Positions 17,025 to 25,455 are shown, counted from the first letter of the stretch. The stretch is DNA of 64,000 bases from an uncultured Bacteroidales bacterium (GCA_902787575.1 CADAGX010000009.1:1-64000); one strand, 5' to 3'. Translations and numbers: made by a program. Notes: a model not told the origin generated them from the sequence alone.

Positions 17025-18425
17025 TCAGCCAAAAAGCTCGCGCACCGCCTCCACTACGCGGCGCACGGGCACCAGTTGTATCGAGTAGCTGGCGGCATCG
17101 ATGCCTTTCATATTATGCGCCGGAAGCACCATCCGCCGGAATCCCAGCTTCTGCGCTTCGGCAATGCGCTGTTCTATGCGACTTACCGGCCGTATCTCGC
17201 CGCTCAGTCCCACTTCGCCGGCCATGCAGACATCCGTGTCGATGGGCATATCGCCGTTGCTCGAAAGCACTGCGGCCAGCACGCTCAGGTCGATGGCAGG
17301 GTCGGTAACGCGCAGGCCGCCTGCAATGTTCAGGAAAACGTCCTTCTGCGCCAACTTGAATCCTACACGTTTCTCCAGTACGGCCAGCAGCATGTTCAGT
17401 CGCCGGCCGTCGAACCCCGTGGTGCTGCGTTGCGCAGTGCCGTATGCGGCAGTGCTGACGAGTGCTTGCGTCTCGATGAGGAACGGGCGCGCGCCTTCGA
17501 TGGCACAGGCGATGGACACGCCCGAGAGGCCGTCGCGGTTGTCGGTGAGCAGAAGCTCGCTTGGATTCGACACTTGCCGCAGGCCTTCCTGCCGCATTTC
17601 ATAGATGCCCAGTTCGCTGGTGCTGCCGAAACGGTTTTTCTGACTGCGCAGGATGCGATACATGTAGTGCTGGTCGCCCTCAAACTGCAGCACGGTGTCC
17701 ACAATGTGTTCCAATACTTTCGGGCCGGCAAGCGAGCCTTCCTTGTTGATGTGCCCAATGAGCAGAATCGACACACCGCCGCCCTTGGCGTAGCGCAGCA
17801 GGCTGGCTGCACATTCGCGTATCTGCGACAGGCTGCCGGGCGCCGACTCCACGGTTTCCGTCTCTATGGTCTGAATGGAGTCGATGACAACCAGCTCGGG
17901 CTGCACTTCCTCTATCTGCTCGTAGATGCCCTCGAGCGAGGTTTCGCACAGGATAAACAGATTCTCGCCTGCCGTTGTGCCCGCGGCCTTGGCCAGACGC
18001 TCGGCGCGCAGCTTTATCTGTCGGGCGCTCTCCTCGCCGCTGACATAAAGCACGCGTCTTTCGGGCAGGTGTAGCATGGTCTGCAGCACGAGCGTGCTCT
18101 TGCCGATTCCGGGTTCGCCGCCCAGCAGCACCAGGCTGCCGTGCACCAGTCCGCCGCCCAACACGCGGTTCAGCTCGGCGTCGTGCATGTCCATGCGCGG
18201 TTCGGAGGCCGCTTCTATCTCGCGCACGGGTAGCGGCCGTGCCTGATGGGTGGACTGGCCGGCGGCTTTGAGTGCCGCACGCGTGATGGCACTGGTGGGC
18301 TTCTCGGCTTTCACCTGTATTTCCTTCATTGTGTTCCAGCGTCCGCACGCCGGGCACTTGCCGACCCACTTCACGCTCTCCTGTCCGCAGTAATCGCAGA
18401 CGTACATCGTTTTGTCTTTTGCCAT
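17025..18425 (-). CDS. radA: DNA repair protein RadA
   Basis: The 466-residue product has an N-terminal zinc finger (C10, C13, C24, C27), a RecA-like ATPase with Walker A GGEPGIGKST and Walker B LVVIDSIQTI, the RadA signature KNRFGSTSELGIYEM, and a C-terminal LonP-like domain (GGLRVTDPAIDLSVLAAVLSS; GEVGLSGEIRPV). RadA drives branch migration during homologous recombination. Length is normal for the family. The -7 box at 18448-18455 lies 22 nt before the start. Confidence 0.96.
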   Translation of the reverse strand: MAKDKTMYVCDYCGQESVKWVGKCPACGRWNTMKEIQVKAEKPTSAITRAALKAAGQSTHQARPLPVREIEAASEPRMDMHDAELNRVLGGGLVHGSLVLLGGEPGIGKSTLVLQTMLHLPERRVLYVSGEESARQIKLRAERLAKAAGTTAGENLFILCETSLEGIYEQIEEVQPELVVIDSIQTIETETVESAPGSLSQIRECAASLLRYAKGGGVSILLIGHINKEGSLAGPKVLEHIVDTVLQFEGDQHYMYRILRSQKNRFGSTSELGIYEMRQEGLRQVSNPSELLLTDNRDGLSGVSIACAIEGARPFLIETQALVSTAAYGTAQRSTTGFDGRRLNMLLAVLEKRVGFKLAQKDVFLNIAGGLRVTDPAIDLSVLAAVLSSNGDMPIDTDVCMAGEVGLSGEIRPVSRIEQRIAEAQKLGFRRMVLPAHNMKGIDAASYSIQLVPVRRVVEAVRELFG

Positions 18426-18447
18426 GTGTCTCTACGAAAAGTACAGG

Positions 18448-18455
18448 CAAATTTA
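18448..18455 (-). promoter_or_regulatory. -7 promoter box TAAATTTG for radA
   Basis: A minus-strand TAnnTTTG match, 22 nt before the radA start. Confidence 0.5.
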
Positions 18456-18562
18456 CGCTTATCGCCCCACATTTGCAAGAAATCGCGGGATTTTCCCCAC
18501 CGAGTAGGGATAATCCTACAAAGTTTTATGTGTTTTCCCTGTTCCGTGTCGGCAGAAATGCG

Positions 18563-18570
18563 TAACTTTG
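18563..18570 (+). promoter_or_regulatory. -7 promoter box TAACTTTG for the Tyr-rich lipoprotein
   Basis: A perfect TAnnTTTG match, 23 nt before the start at 18594. Confidence 0.6.
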
Positions 18571-18593
18571 CGGTGAACAAATTAAAAAAAGCT

Positions 18594-19205
18594 ATGAAAC
18601 GTCTATACAAATACACATCGATGCTCCTGCTCTTGGCTGCAGGCATCTTCGCTTCGTGCGATAGCGATACGCATCGCGCAGTGATACTTTCGGGTGAATG
18701 GCGTGGTAATTTCGGAATGTATTACGATTACAGTTATCGTGGCACGGTTGTTACCTTCGATTCCTACGATACGTATATCGTTTTCTACCCCGACTATAAC
18801 TACGCGTCACACGGGTGGGGAAAGCAAGTGGACTATTACGACTACGGACCCTACGAGTACCAATATCATCGTTTCCTGTGGACCGTGGAGGGCGGCGTGG
18901 TGTACCTGCGCTATCCACACGAGCCGGAGTTGGATACGAGCATTGCCGACTATCGTCTCTCGAGTAACACCTTCACCGGCTACTTCACGAATGCCAGCAG
19001 TCGATTCGTTCTTTACAAATTGTCGAGTTTCTACGACTGGGATGAGTACTCTGGCGACTACTATTACTACGACCGGCCCAATTGGGATCGCGTATATTAC
19101 GCCAAGTCTCGTGCTGCCGCAGACAGCGTGCCCGACGCAGCAATACCCGTGCAGGGGAGCATTGTTCGCCACGGCAACCGCTTCACGGACGGCGCAGACA
19201 AATGA
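18594..19205 (+). CDS. Tyrosine-rich putative lipoprotein of unknown function
   Basis: The 203-residue product has a lipoprotein signal (MKRLYKYTSMLLLLAAGIFASC, lipobox FASC). The mature part contains repeated aromatic clusters such as YYDYSYRG, VDYYDYGPYEYQYHRF and DYYYYDRPNWDRVYY. It also has small-lipocalin-like features (LSGEWRGNFGMYY, DYRLSSNTFTGYFTN), so a beta-barrel or sandwich fold is plausible. I do not recognise a named family. The start at 18594 follows the promoter box; a longer frame extends upstream but lacks support. The gene is a single unit with its own terminator. Confidence 0.75.
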   Translation: MKRLYKYTSMLLLLAAGIFASCDSDTHRAVILSGEWRGNFGMYYDYSYRGTVVTFDSYDTYIVFYPDYNYASHGWGKQVDYYDYGPYEYQYHRFLWTVEGGVVYLRYPHEPELDTSIADYRLSSNTFTGYFTNASSRFVLYKLSSFYDWDEYSGDYYYYDRPNWDRVYYAKSRAAADSVPDAAIPVQGSIVRHGNRFTDGADK

Positions 19206-19224
19206 CGAAACAATCCGTTGCTCG

Positions 19225-19258
19225 AGGATGTGTCTCAGCTGAGGCACATCCTTTTTTT
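19225..19258 (+). terminator. Rho-independent terminator of the Tyr-rich lipoprotein gene
   Basis: AGGATGTG pairs with CACATCCT, with an inner CTCAG/CTGAG extension, followed by a T tract on the plus strand. Confidence 0.85.
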
Positions 19259-19292
19259 CTTTTGTGCAGTGGCTAAGTTGCAGGCCGTCGGG

Positions 19293-20249
19293 TTACAGCC
19301 GGCTGTAGGCAAACGAGCAGTGCTGGCCGCGCAGGTCGTCCTCTATCTGCTGCCATTGCTCGGGTTTTGGCTCGCCGTCTGCGAGCGGGAAGCGGAAGAA
19401 ATAGTCGAACAGCCGCAGTTCCATGTCGGCTCGCGTCTCGTAGAGATGGAACAGCGCGTAGCCGATGTCGCCCCAGAAGCCCGTAGAGGGTAGGCAGAGC
19501 GTTCGCAGCACGTCGTGCGACCGCCAGTCGAAGTTGGCCCAGCTGGGCCGCCAGCGGTGGTCGTGTCCGTGAATGTATCCGCAGCACGCCGTTGCCTTGT
19601 GTAGCAAGGGCTTGAGTTGCAGTTCCTGTACGCTGTGGTGGGCACAGACGAAGGTGGGCTTCGTGGCTTTCTGCAGCGTCTGGCGCAGCCACTCGCGCTG
19701 TGCATCGTCCACCAAGCCCGGGTAGTTGTTGTCCTTCGGGTCGTCGCCCTGCTGCAGGCTGTCGAGCAGTACGAAGTTGGCCTTCGGTGTCTCTACCACG
19801 CAGGCCATACGTCCCTCTACGGCGCTTCGTGCCATCTGTTCGGGGAAGACGCTGGCAAAGTTCTCGCGGCGGTCGTGGTTGCCCAGTCCCAACGTAACGT
19901 CGATTCCTGCCTCCCAGAGCGGCTGCAGTATGCGTCGCGCGCATTCATAGTCGCGCCGTTCGCCGTACAGGTTGGCCACGTCGCCCAGTCCCAGCACGTG
20001 GCGAGGCAGGGGACGCTGCCTGAGGATGTCGTCCACCACGCGTTGCAGCCGCTCGGGCTCGTATTCGTCCGGACTGATGTGCATGTCGGAGATGAAGGCC
20101 ACGAGGGTGTCGTCGAACCCGTCGAAGCTCGGCCTTCTCCGTTTCACCCTTGGGCTTGGTGTTGGCGTGCCGGCCTGTGTGTCCAACTGCAGCATGGCTC
20201 CCTGCACGCCCAGTGCGGCCACCGAGCCGATGAAGTGTCGTCTGTCCAT
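19293..20249 (-). CDS. Secreted calcineurin-like metallophosphoesterase
   Basis: The 318-residue product starts MDRRHFIGSVAALGVQGA, a twin-arginine-like or lipoprotein-type signal. Metallophosphoesterase motifs follow in order: FISDMHISPDEY (D-x-H), GLGDVANLYGE (GD), GLGNHDRRENF (GNHD), VCAHHSVQEL and YIHGHDHRW (GHxH). The natural substrate is unknown. It is followed, in transcription order, by no same-strand gene before the lipoprotein terminator. Upstream lies the DUF4886 gene with a 19 nt gap, so the two are probably co-transcribed and act on the same exported substrate. Confidence 0.88.
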   Translation of the reverse strand: MDRRHFIGSVAALGVQGAMLQLDTQAGTPTPSPRVKRRRPSFDGFDDTLVAFISDMHISPDEYEPERLQRVVDDILRQRPLPRHVLGLGDVANLYGERRDYECARRILQPLWEAGIDVTLGLGNHDRRENFASVFPEQMARSAVEGRMACVVETPKANFVLLDSLQQGDDPKDNNYPGLVDDAQREWLRQTLQKATKPTFVCAHHSVQELQLKPLLHKATACCGYIHGHDHRWRPSWANFDWRSHDVLRTLCLPSTGFWGDIGYALFHLYETRADMELRLFDYFFRFPLADGEPKPEQWQQIEDDLRGQHCSFAYSRL

Positions 20250-20268
20250 TTTCGGGTGTGTCTGTTCG

Positions 20269-21177
20269 TTAGCGTTCCTCTGCTGTTATCTGCCACGGCG
20301 CTTCGAGGGCCCAGCGCGCGCTGCGGCGTGCCAGCCGGTAGTCCTCGTCGCTTGCCTCCTCGGGCTCTCCGTGCGGCTGTGGCGTGTGTCGTTCCTCGAT
20401 CCACTGCTGTGTAATCTTCAGCCGGCTGGCCTCGACGTCCACTTCAACGCCGTAGTGTCTGAGCAGCGTCTGCGTCGTAATCAGACCTTCCACCAGTGGT
20501 GCGATGCCCTCGTGCAGGTGGAATCCGTCGTGCACCAGGTGGCCGAACTTGCCGAAGCGGTCGAGCTGCGTGTAGCGCGCGTTCTGTATGCCCGTTCCGG
20601 CGGGTATGAGCAGGCTGATCGACGTTTCCTCCACGGCACGCTGACTGGCCGCATTGAGGCGGGCCCACATCTCGTCGCTCGACATGCCGCTCAGTCGCTT
20701 GAATCCCTCGCCGTAGGCCGGTGTCATCAGCCACGCCGTTGTGGCGTTCGGCACGGTCTCTTTGAGGTATTTCAGCATGTCGTCGAGGAAGGGCTGATAG
20801 GTGTCATAGTAGCGCGAACGTGAACTTTCCTGCTGCAGCACAACGATGTCCCACGGCTGGCGCGCCAGACCCTCGCGCAGCGACACGTCCTTTTCCTGTT
20901 TCCACACGCCGTCTGCCGTCGCATAGTAGTCGTACACGTAGGCCGGCTCGCCAGACTGCACGTTGCTCCAGTGGCGCTCGAGGCTGCAGCCGCCGATGTA
21001 GAGAATACCGAAGTCCACCTGCGCACCCGGCGCCAGTTCTTCGGTTAGGAACGGAACGTAGGCGAACGCGTCGCGGGCAAACGAATTGCCGATACTGAGT
21101 ACACGCACGTGCGGCGCCTCGGCCATGGCCGGCAGTGCGAGCAGTGCCGCCAGTAGGATAGAGTGGAATCGTTTCAT
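20269..21177 (-). CDS. DUF4886 (SGNH-hydrolase-like) secreted protein
   Basis: The 302-residue product has a signal peptide (MKRFHSILLAALLALPAMA) and then RVLSIGNSFARDAFAYVP, the GNS version of the SGNH block I motif. IYIGGCSLERHW, WDIVVLQQESSRS and a late HLVHDGFHLHEG (block V type) follow. Bacteroidota DUF4886 proteins are thought to be carbohydrate esterases or lipases; no activity can be assigned here. The frame continues far upstream, antisense to the sialidase-like gene, but the signal peptide and the -7 box at 21209 fix the start at 21177. Confidence 0.87.
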   Translation of the reverse strand: MKRFHSILLAALLALPAMAEAPHVRVLSIGNSFARDAFAYVPFLTEELAPGAQVDFGILYIGGCSLERHWSNVQSGEPAYVYDYYATADGVWKQEKDVSLREGLARQPWDIVVLQQESSRSRYYDTYQPFLDDMLKYLKETVPNATTAWLMTPAYGEGFKRLSGMSSDEMWARLNAASQRAVEETSISLLIPAGTGIQNARYTQLDRFGKFGHLVHDGFHLHEGIAPLVEGLITTQTLLRHYGVEVDVEASRLKITQQWIEERHTPQPHGEPEEASDEDYRLARRSARWALEAPWQITAEER

Positions 21178-21208
21178 CGTAAAAGGTATTTGGTGTTGTT
21201 TTCGCTCA

Positions 21209-21216
21209 CAAAAATA
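21209..21216 (-). promoter_or_regulatory. -7 promoter box TATTTTTG for the DUF4886 gene
   Basis: A TAnnTTTG match 31 nt before the start at 21177. It faces the divergent box at 21250. Confidence 0.55.
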
Positions 21217-21249
21217 CGTTTTTTCTGGCAATGGTACAAGAAAAATGCC

Positions 21250-21257
21250 TATCTTTG
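21250..21257 (+). promoter_or_regulatory. -7 promoter box TATCTTTG for the sialidase-like gene
   Basis: A perfect TAnnTTTG match, 61 nt before the start at 21319. Confidence 0.6.
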
Positions 21258-21318
21258 CACATGACATGCGCCGTGCCGGCTGCGGTACGACGCGCGAAAA
21301 TCTAAAAACTACAGCCAA

Positions 21319-22341
21319 ATGAAAACGAAACGACACGTACTTTTCCTCCTTGCCTGCCTTTGCGTTTTTGCCGCCTCGGCACGCAAAGGAACTGTCAGCG
21401 TAGAGAAAATCTGGGACAACGGCACGCACGCCGCCTTCACCTCGCTCATCAAGTACCGCGGCCAATACTATTGCTCCTTCCGCGAGGGCTACAGCCACAT
21501 CTTCAACGCAGAGGGCGAGGCCGACGGCAAGATTCGCATTCTCCGCTCGCGCAACGGTCGGAAATGGCACACCGTGGCCTACTTCGGATGCGACAGCGTG
21601 GATCTGCGCGACCCCAAACTCTCCATTGCTCCCGACGGACGCATGATGGTGACCATCGGCGGCTCGGTCTATCGGGCTCGGCGTCACGTAAAGTCCATTC
21701 CGATGGTCTGCTTCACTGCCGACGGCACACATTTCTCGCCCTTGCAACCCATAGAAATCGACCCGAAGGCGCGAACTCCGAAGGATTGGGTCTGGCGTGT
21801 GACGTGGCACGACGGGGTGGGGTACGGCGTCAGCTACTCCAGTGCGCGTCGCGACACGCTCTCCCTGCTGCGCACCACCGATGGCATCCGCTACGATTTG
21901 GTTTGCGACATGGGCATCAGCGGTTTTCCAAACGAGACTACGCTGCGCTTTGAGCCCGACGGCACAATGCTGGCCATGGTGCGTCGCGACGGCGCAGACC
22001 GCCAAGGCTACTGGGCCGCGAGCCGGCCGCCCTACGACGAGTGGCAGTGGCAGCCCATGGGCTTCCAGGTGGGAGGACAGGACTTCGTAACCTCCGACGG
22101 CACGGTCATCTTGGCCACTCGTACGTATTTCACCCGCCATTGCAAGACCGCCCTTTTCCGTGGCACGCGCACCGGCGACTGGGAGGAAGTCTACGTTCTG
22201 CCTTCCGACGGCGACACCAGCTATCCCGGCCTTCTCATCGAGGGCGACGAAGTCTGGGTGAGTTATTACGCCTCGACAAATCAGAAAGGCAAAGCCGCCA
22301 TCTATCTGGCCCGCCTTCCGCGCTCGCTTTTCGACAAGTAG
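21319..22341 (+). CDS. Sialidase/BNR-fold secreted protein
   Basis: The 340-residue product has a signal peptide (MKTKRHVLFLLACLCVFAASA) and a beta-propeller pattern typical of sialidase-superfamily proteins. Recurrent strands are FTSLIKYRGQYYCSFREG, RSRNGRKWHTV (an S/R-x-N-G-x-x-W variant of the Asp-box), VDLRDPKLSIAPDGRMMVTIGG, MVCFTADGTHF and SYPGLLIEGDEVWVSYYAS. Related Bacteroidota proteins are annotated as exo-alpha-sialidase. Whether the catalytic Arg triad is complete is not clear, so the activity is uncertain. It is divergent from the DUF4886/phosphoesterase pair and may act on the same glycan. Confidence 0.75.
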   Translation: MKTKRHVLFLLACLCVFAASARKGTVSVEKIWDNGTHAAFTSLIKYRGQYYCSFREGYSHIFNAEGEADGKIRILRSRNGRKWHTVAYFGCDSVDLRDPKLSIAPDGRMMVTIGGSVYRARRHVKSIPMVCFTADGTHFSPLQPIEIDPKARTPKDWVWRVTWHDGVGYGVSYSSARRDTLSLLRTTDGIRYDLVCDMGISGFPNETTLRFEPDGTMLAMVRRDGADRQGYWAASRPPYDEWQWQPMGFQVGGQDFVTSDGTVILATRTYFTRHCKTALFRGTRTGDWEEVYVLPSDGDTSYPGLLIEGDEVWVSYYASTNQKGKAAIYLARLPRSLFDK

Positions 22342-22392
22342 TTTCTGACTTTCTGCAGCTGCCGGACGCAAAACTGCAGGTAACAAAAAAAA

Positions 22393-22418
22393 CATCAACT
22401 TCTTCACAGAAGCTGATG
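22393..22418 (-). terminator. Terminator of the five-tRNA cluster
   Basis: CATCAACTTCT pairs with AGAAGCTGATG around TCAC. On the minus strand it is followed by a T-rich run just downstream of tRNA-Asp. Confidence 0.85.
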
Positions 22419-22456
22419 CTCACCTTAAAAATCTAATACCATGAAAAACACTTTCG

Positions 22457-22531
22457 CGGTGCGTACGGGACTCGAACCCGTGACCCCATGCGTGACAGGC
22501 ATGTATTCTAACCAAGCTGAACTAACGCACC
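22457..22531 (-). tRNA. tRNA-Asp (GTC anticodon)
   Basis: 75 nt; acceptor GGTGCGT pairs with ACGCACC, discriminator G, anticodon loop CTGTCAC, T arm ACGGGTTCGAGTCCCGT. It is last in the minus-strand cluster Val-Arg-Tyr-Gly-Asp. CCA is not encoded. Confidence 0.96.
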
Positions 22532-22543
22532 ATAAAATCAAAG

Positions 22544-22616
<73 letters not shown>

Positions 22617-22628
22617 GTTGCGGCTCTG

Positions 22629-22711
22629 TGGGTAGAGATGGATTCGAACCACCGAAGGCGTAAGCCAGCAGATTTACAGTCTGCCCCATTTGGCCACTCT
22701 GGTATCTACCC
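22629..22711 (-). tRNA. tRNA-Tyr (GTA anticodon)
   Basis: 83 nt with a long variable arm, as expected for bacterial tRNA-Tyr; acceptor GGGTAGA pairs with TCTACCC, anticodon loop CTGTAAA, T arm GGTGGTTCGAATCCATC. Confidence 0.95.
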
Positions 22712-22736
22712 AGTCTTGCTGGCGCCGCATCGGAAG

Positions 22737-22810
22737 TGACTCCTGCGGGATTCAAACCCACAACCTTTTGATCCGTAGTCAAATGCTCTATTCAGTTGAG
22801 CTAAGGAGCC
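22737..22810 (-). tRNA. tRNA-Arg (ACG anticodon)
   Basis: 74 nt; acceptor GGCTCCT pairs with AGGAGTC (one G-U), anticodon loop CTACGGA. The A34 would need TadA deamination to inosine. T arm GTGGGTTTGAATCCCGC. Confidence 0.94.
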
Positions 22811-22825
22811 GTCCCATCATGTCCG

Positions 22826-22900
22826 TGGGCGCTGACGGATTCGAACCGCCGACCCTCTGCTTGTAAGGCAGACGCTCTGAACCAGCTGAGCTAAGCGCCC
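22826..22900 (-). tRNA. tRNA-Val (TAC anticodon)
   Basis: 75 nt; acceptor GGGCGCT pairs with AGCGCCC, anticodon loop CTTACAA, T arm GGCGGTTCGAATCCGTC. It is the first tRNA of the cluster, after the -7 box at 22956. Confidence 0.96.
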
Positions 22901-22955
22901 AAAACTTCAGCGACATTGCCGACCTCTCCAGGTCTTCGCTTTCGTTTTGCGACTG

Positions 22956-22963
22956 CAAAGGTA
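22956..22963 (-). promoter_or_regulatory. -7 promoter box TACCTTTG for the tRNA cluster
   Basis: A TAnnTTTG match on the minus strand, 55 nt before tRNA-Val. Confidence 0.55.
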
Positions 22964-23163
22964 CGGCAATTTTTTATTCCTGCAAAACATTTCTCGTTTT
23001 TTTTCGAAAAAAAGTTTTTTCCCGTTTTCTTTTCTGTTTTTCGCGCCTTGCAAATGACTCCGCTCCTATCTGTTTTGCGCACGCGTAATATTATATAAGG
23101 TGTATGTCGGCACAGACCGCTAGAAACATACGGGGGAAATTGGGATGTTTGATTTAAAAAACG

Positions 23164-23171
23164 TATATTTG
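23164..23171 (+). promoter_or_regulatory. -7 promoter box TATATTTG for the aldo/keto reductase gene
   Basis: A TAnnTTTG match, 26 nt before the start at 23198. Confidence 0.6.
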
Positions 23172-23197
23172 CAGGGAAATTCAAAAAAACACGCTGT

Positions 23198-24163
23198 ATG
23201 AAATACACAACTCTTGGACACACCGACATCCGCGTCTCGCGTATCTGCGTGGGCTGCATGTCGTACGGACGGCCATCGGCCGACTTCCATCTGTGGACAC
23301 TCGGCGAAGATGAGACGCGACAGATGGTAAAGCACGCGCTCGACTTGGGCGTGAATTTCTTCGACACGGCCAACAGCTATTCCCACGGCACGAGCGAGGA
23401 GTTCCTGGGCTCGGCACTGCGGCGGCTGGGCGTCAGACGCGAAGATGTGGTGCTTGCCTCGAAGGTTTACTTCAACGACGGAATGCTTTCGCCGCAGGCC
23501 ATTCTGCGCGAGATAGACGGCACGCTGCGCCGCCTGCAGTCCGATTACCTCGATCTCTACCAGATACATCGCTTCGACTACACGACGCCCATCGAGGATA
23601 CCATGCAGACGCTTGATTCCCTTGTGCGGCAGGGCAAGGTGCGGGCCATCGGAGCCTCGGCCATGTACGGCTACCAGTTCCACAACATGCAGGTTTGTGC
23701 CGAACGCAACGGCTGGACGATGTTCTCCACCCTGCAGAATCACTACAACCTGCTGTACCGCGAGGACGAGCGCGAGCTGATTCCCGTGGCCGAGCAGTAC
23801 GGCGTCTCGCGCATCCCGTATTCGCCGCTGGCTGGCGGCCATCTTTCGCACCGCGGTTGGGAGAGCGGTACGAAACGTAGCGACACAGACACTAATATCC
23901 GCAACAAATACGACCGCGCCAAGGAGAACGACCTCGAAATCATAGAGCGCGTGGCTCAAATCTCGGAGCAGTTGGGCGTCTCCATGTCGCAGGTGGCACT
24001 GGCGTGGCAGTTCAAACGCGGCGTGGCAGCGCCCATTGTCGGCGCCACCAACCCGAAACATTTCGACGACGCCGTTGCCTCCGTCGATCTCACACTCACC
24101 GACGACGAAGCTGCCTTCCTCGAGTCGCCCTATCGGCCGCACGAAATTGTCGGACCGCGCTGA
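23198..24163 (+). CDS. Aldo/keto reductase
   Basis: The 321-residue TIM-barrel NADPH-dependent oxidoreductase is close to YajO/YghZ-type enzymes. It has MKYTTLGHTDIRVSRICVGC, the catalytic region NFFDTANSYSHGTSEEFLG (Asp and Tyr), VVLASKVYF (Lys), DYLDLYQIHRFDY (His) and the cofactor-binding tail APIVGATNPKHFDDAV. The aldehyde or ketone substrate cannot be predicted. It is followed 14 nt later by a pyridoxamine-oxidase-like protein, so the two form a small redox operon. Confidence 0.93.
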   Translation: MKYTTLGHTDIRVSRICVGCMSYGRPSADFHLWTLGEDETRQMVKHALDLGVNFFDTANSYSHGTSEEFLGSALRRLGVRREDVVLASKVYFNDGMLSPQAILREIDGTLRRLQSDYLDLYQIHRFDYTTPIEDTMQTLDSLVRQGKVRAIGASAMYGYQFHNMQVCAERNGWTMFSTLQNHYNLLYREDERELIPVAEQYGVSRIPYSPLAGGHLSHRGWESGTKRSDTDTNIRNKYDRAKENDLEIIERVAQISEQLGVSMSQVALAWQFKRGVAAPIVGATNPKHFDDAVASVDLTLTDDEAAFLESPYRPHEIVGPR

Positions 24164-24177
24164 AAAAAGAGAAAGCT

Positions 24178-24576
24178 ATGAAGAAAGCATTGGATTTCCT
24201 ACGTCAGCACGTAGAAGTTGCCTTCGCCACCTGCGAGGCCGACCGCCCAAAGATTCGCGTCTTTCAGATAATGAAGATAGACGGCACAGACCTCTTTTTC
24301 GCCACCTCGCCCCGCAAGGAAGTCTATCGCCAGTTGCAAGCGAATCCCAACGTGGAGATTCTGGCCAGCGACGGCCCGATTTCTGTTCGCTGCGTTGGCC
24401 GTGCCGTTTTCGACGTCGACGACGCCACCCAGCGCTGGATATACGAACACAACGACGTGTTGCCGCGTCTCTATCCCGCTTACGACCAGATGGCTTACTT
24501 CCGCCTGCCCATCCGGCAACTGGACTATTACGACCTCCGACCTACGCCGCCGCTGCTCCAACACTTCGAGATGTAG
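24178..24576 (+). CDS. Pyridoxamine 5'-phosphate oxidase-like flavin-binding protein
   Basis: The 132-residue product has the split-barrel fold of the PNPOx-like family: VEVAFATCEADRPKIRVFQIM, DLFFATSPRKEVYRQLQANP, VRCVGRAVF and MAYFRLPIRQLDYYDLRP. Such proteins bind FMN or F420 and often act as general stress or reductase proteins; it is not the vitamin B6 enzyme itself. The start at 24178 follows GAAAGCT, 14 nt after the aldo/keto reductase stop. It converges on the sigma-factor operon with a 2 nt gap. Confidence 0.87.
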   Translation: MKKALDFLRQHVEVAFATCEADRPKIRVFQIMKIDGTDLFFATSPRKEVYRQLQANPNVEILASDGPISVRCVGRAVFDVDDATQRWIYEHNDVLPRLYPAYDQMAYFRLPIRQLDYYDLRPTPPLLQHFEM

Positions 24577-24578
24577 GC

Positions 24579-24986
24579 TTACTCCTTTAGTATGCTTAGC
24601 CGGGAGCGCATGCCGACGATTTCCTGCACGTTGTTGATGAGGCTGATGACGCCGATCGTTGTCAGGAGGGCGAGTGCCGCGGCGGTAATGAGGCGCGAAT
24701 TGTCGGCCAGCCAGAGCAGCCAGGTATGCTGCGGGCTGAATGAGAAGAGCGGCACGCTGGCGGGCGTGGAGAGCAGAAACGCGAGGGCGGCAGCGCCGCT
24801 GATGATACCCACCACGAAGGCTGTGGCCACGGCCATCCGGTAGCGTCGGATGGTGGCTTCCTGCTGCTGTTTGACGTATTCCACGGCATCCAGTCGCTGA
24901 TTGAGGCGTGCCATGAATTCCGGCGCATCGTCGAAATGTGGTTTCTGGGCGAGGAAAAGTTCCTCGAGTTCTTTATCTTTTGTCAT
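24579..24986 (-). CDS. Small membrane protein encoded with an ECF sigma factor (possible anti-sigma)
   Basis: The 135-residue product has a soluble N-terminus (KDKELEELFLAQKPHFDDAPEFMARLNQRL) and two or three membrane segments (MAVATAFVVGIISGAAALAFLL; LITAAALALLTTIGVISL). It overlaps the sigma factor gene by 14 nt. In such operons the protein of this size and topology is often an anti-sigma factor, but no zinc-binding or FecR-type motif is visible, so the role is inferred from context. Confidence 0.7.
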   Translation of the reverse strand: MTKDKELEELFLAQKPHFDDAPEFMARLNQRLDAVEYVKQQQEATIRRYRMAVATAFVVGIISGAAALAFLLSTPASVPLFSFSPQHTWLLWLADNSRLITAAALALLTTIGVISLINNVQEIVGMRSRLSILKE

Positions 24987-25455
24987 TTAACCGTTCTTTT
25001 AGTTTGTCGCGCCCTCGCGAGAGTTGTTTCTTGACGGCATCCTCCGAATTCTCCGTGATGGCGGCAATTTCGCGGATGCTGTAGCCGTTGAGATAGTACA
25101 GCGTAATGGCCGAGCGCTCCTTTGGCGGCAGGGTTCGCAGGGCAAGGTAGAGCGTCTGGTGCTCGAAGCTACTGTCGGCCGACGCGTCGGCGGCGAGTAT
25201 GCGTGCCTCGTCGATGCTCTCCGTGACGCGTTGGCTGGCTTTGTGGTTCAGGAAGTTGTTGTAGGCTATCCTGAAGAGCCACGAGCGGAAGCGCCCGGTT
25301 TCTTGGTATCCGGCCGATGAAAGGTAGGCTTTCACCAGTGCATCCTGTGCCAGGTCGTCGGCGTCATTTTTGTTGCCGCAGCAGAGGGCGAGCAAGAAAC
25401 CTCTCAGGGCTTCCTGCTCGCGTTCCACATGGGTGATGAATGCCTCGCGCGTCAC
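24973..25455 (-). CDS. RNA polymerase ECF-type sigma-70 factor
   Basis: The 160-residue product has region 2 (LLALCCGNKNDADDLAQDALVKAYL, then RFRSWLFRIAYNNFLNH) and region 4 (LRTLPPKERSAITLYYLNGYSIREIAAIT, then SEDAVKKQLSRGRDKLK). The start is GTG at 25455, directly after the TAA of the upstream gene. The order membrane protein, sigma factor, membrane protein suggests an envelope-sensing switch. Target genes cannot be named. Confidence 0.92.
   Translation of the reverse strand: MTREAFITHVEREQEALRGFLLALCCGNKNDADDLAQDALVKAYLSSAGYQETGRFRSWLFRIAYNNFLNHKASQRVTESIDEARILAADASADSSFEHQTLYLALRTLPPKERSAITLYYLNGYSIREIAAITENSEDAVKKQLSRGRDKLKERLNDKR

Noticed and set aside
21178-22407. N-terminal extension of the DUF4886 frame
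   Set aside because: The extension is antisense to the sialidase-like gene, and the signal peptide and promoter box place the start at 21177.
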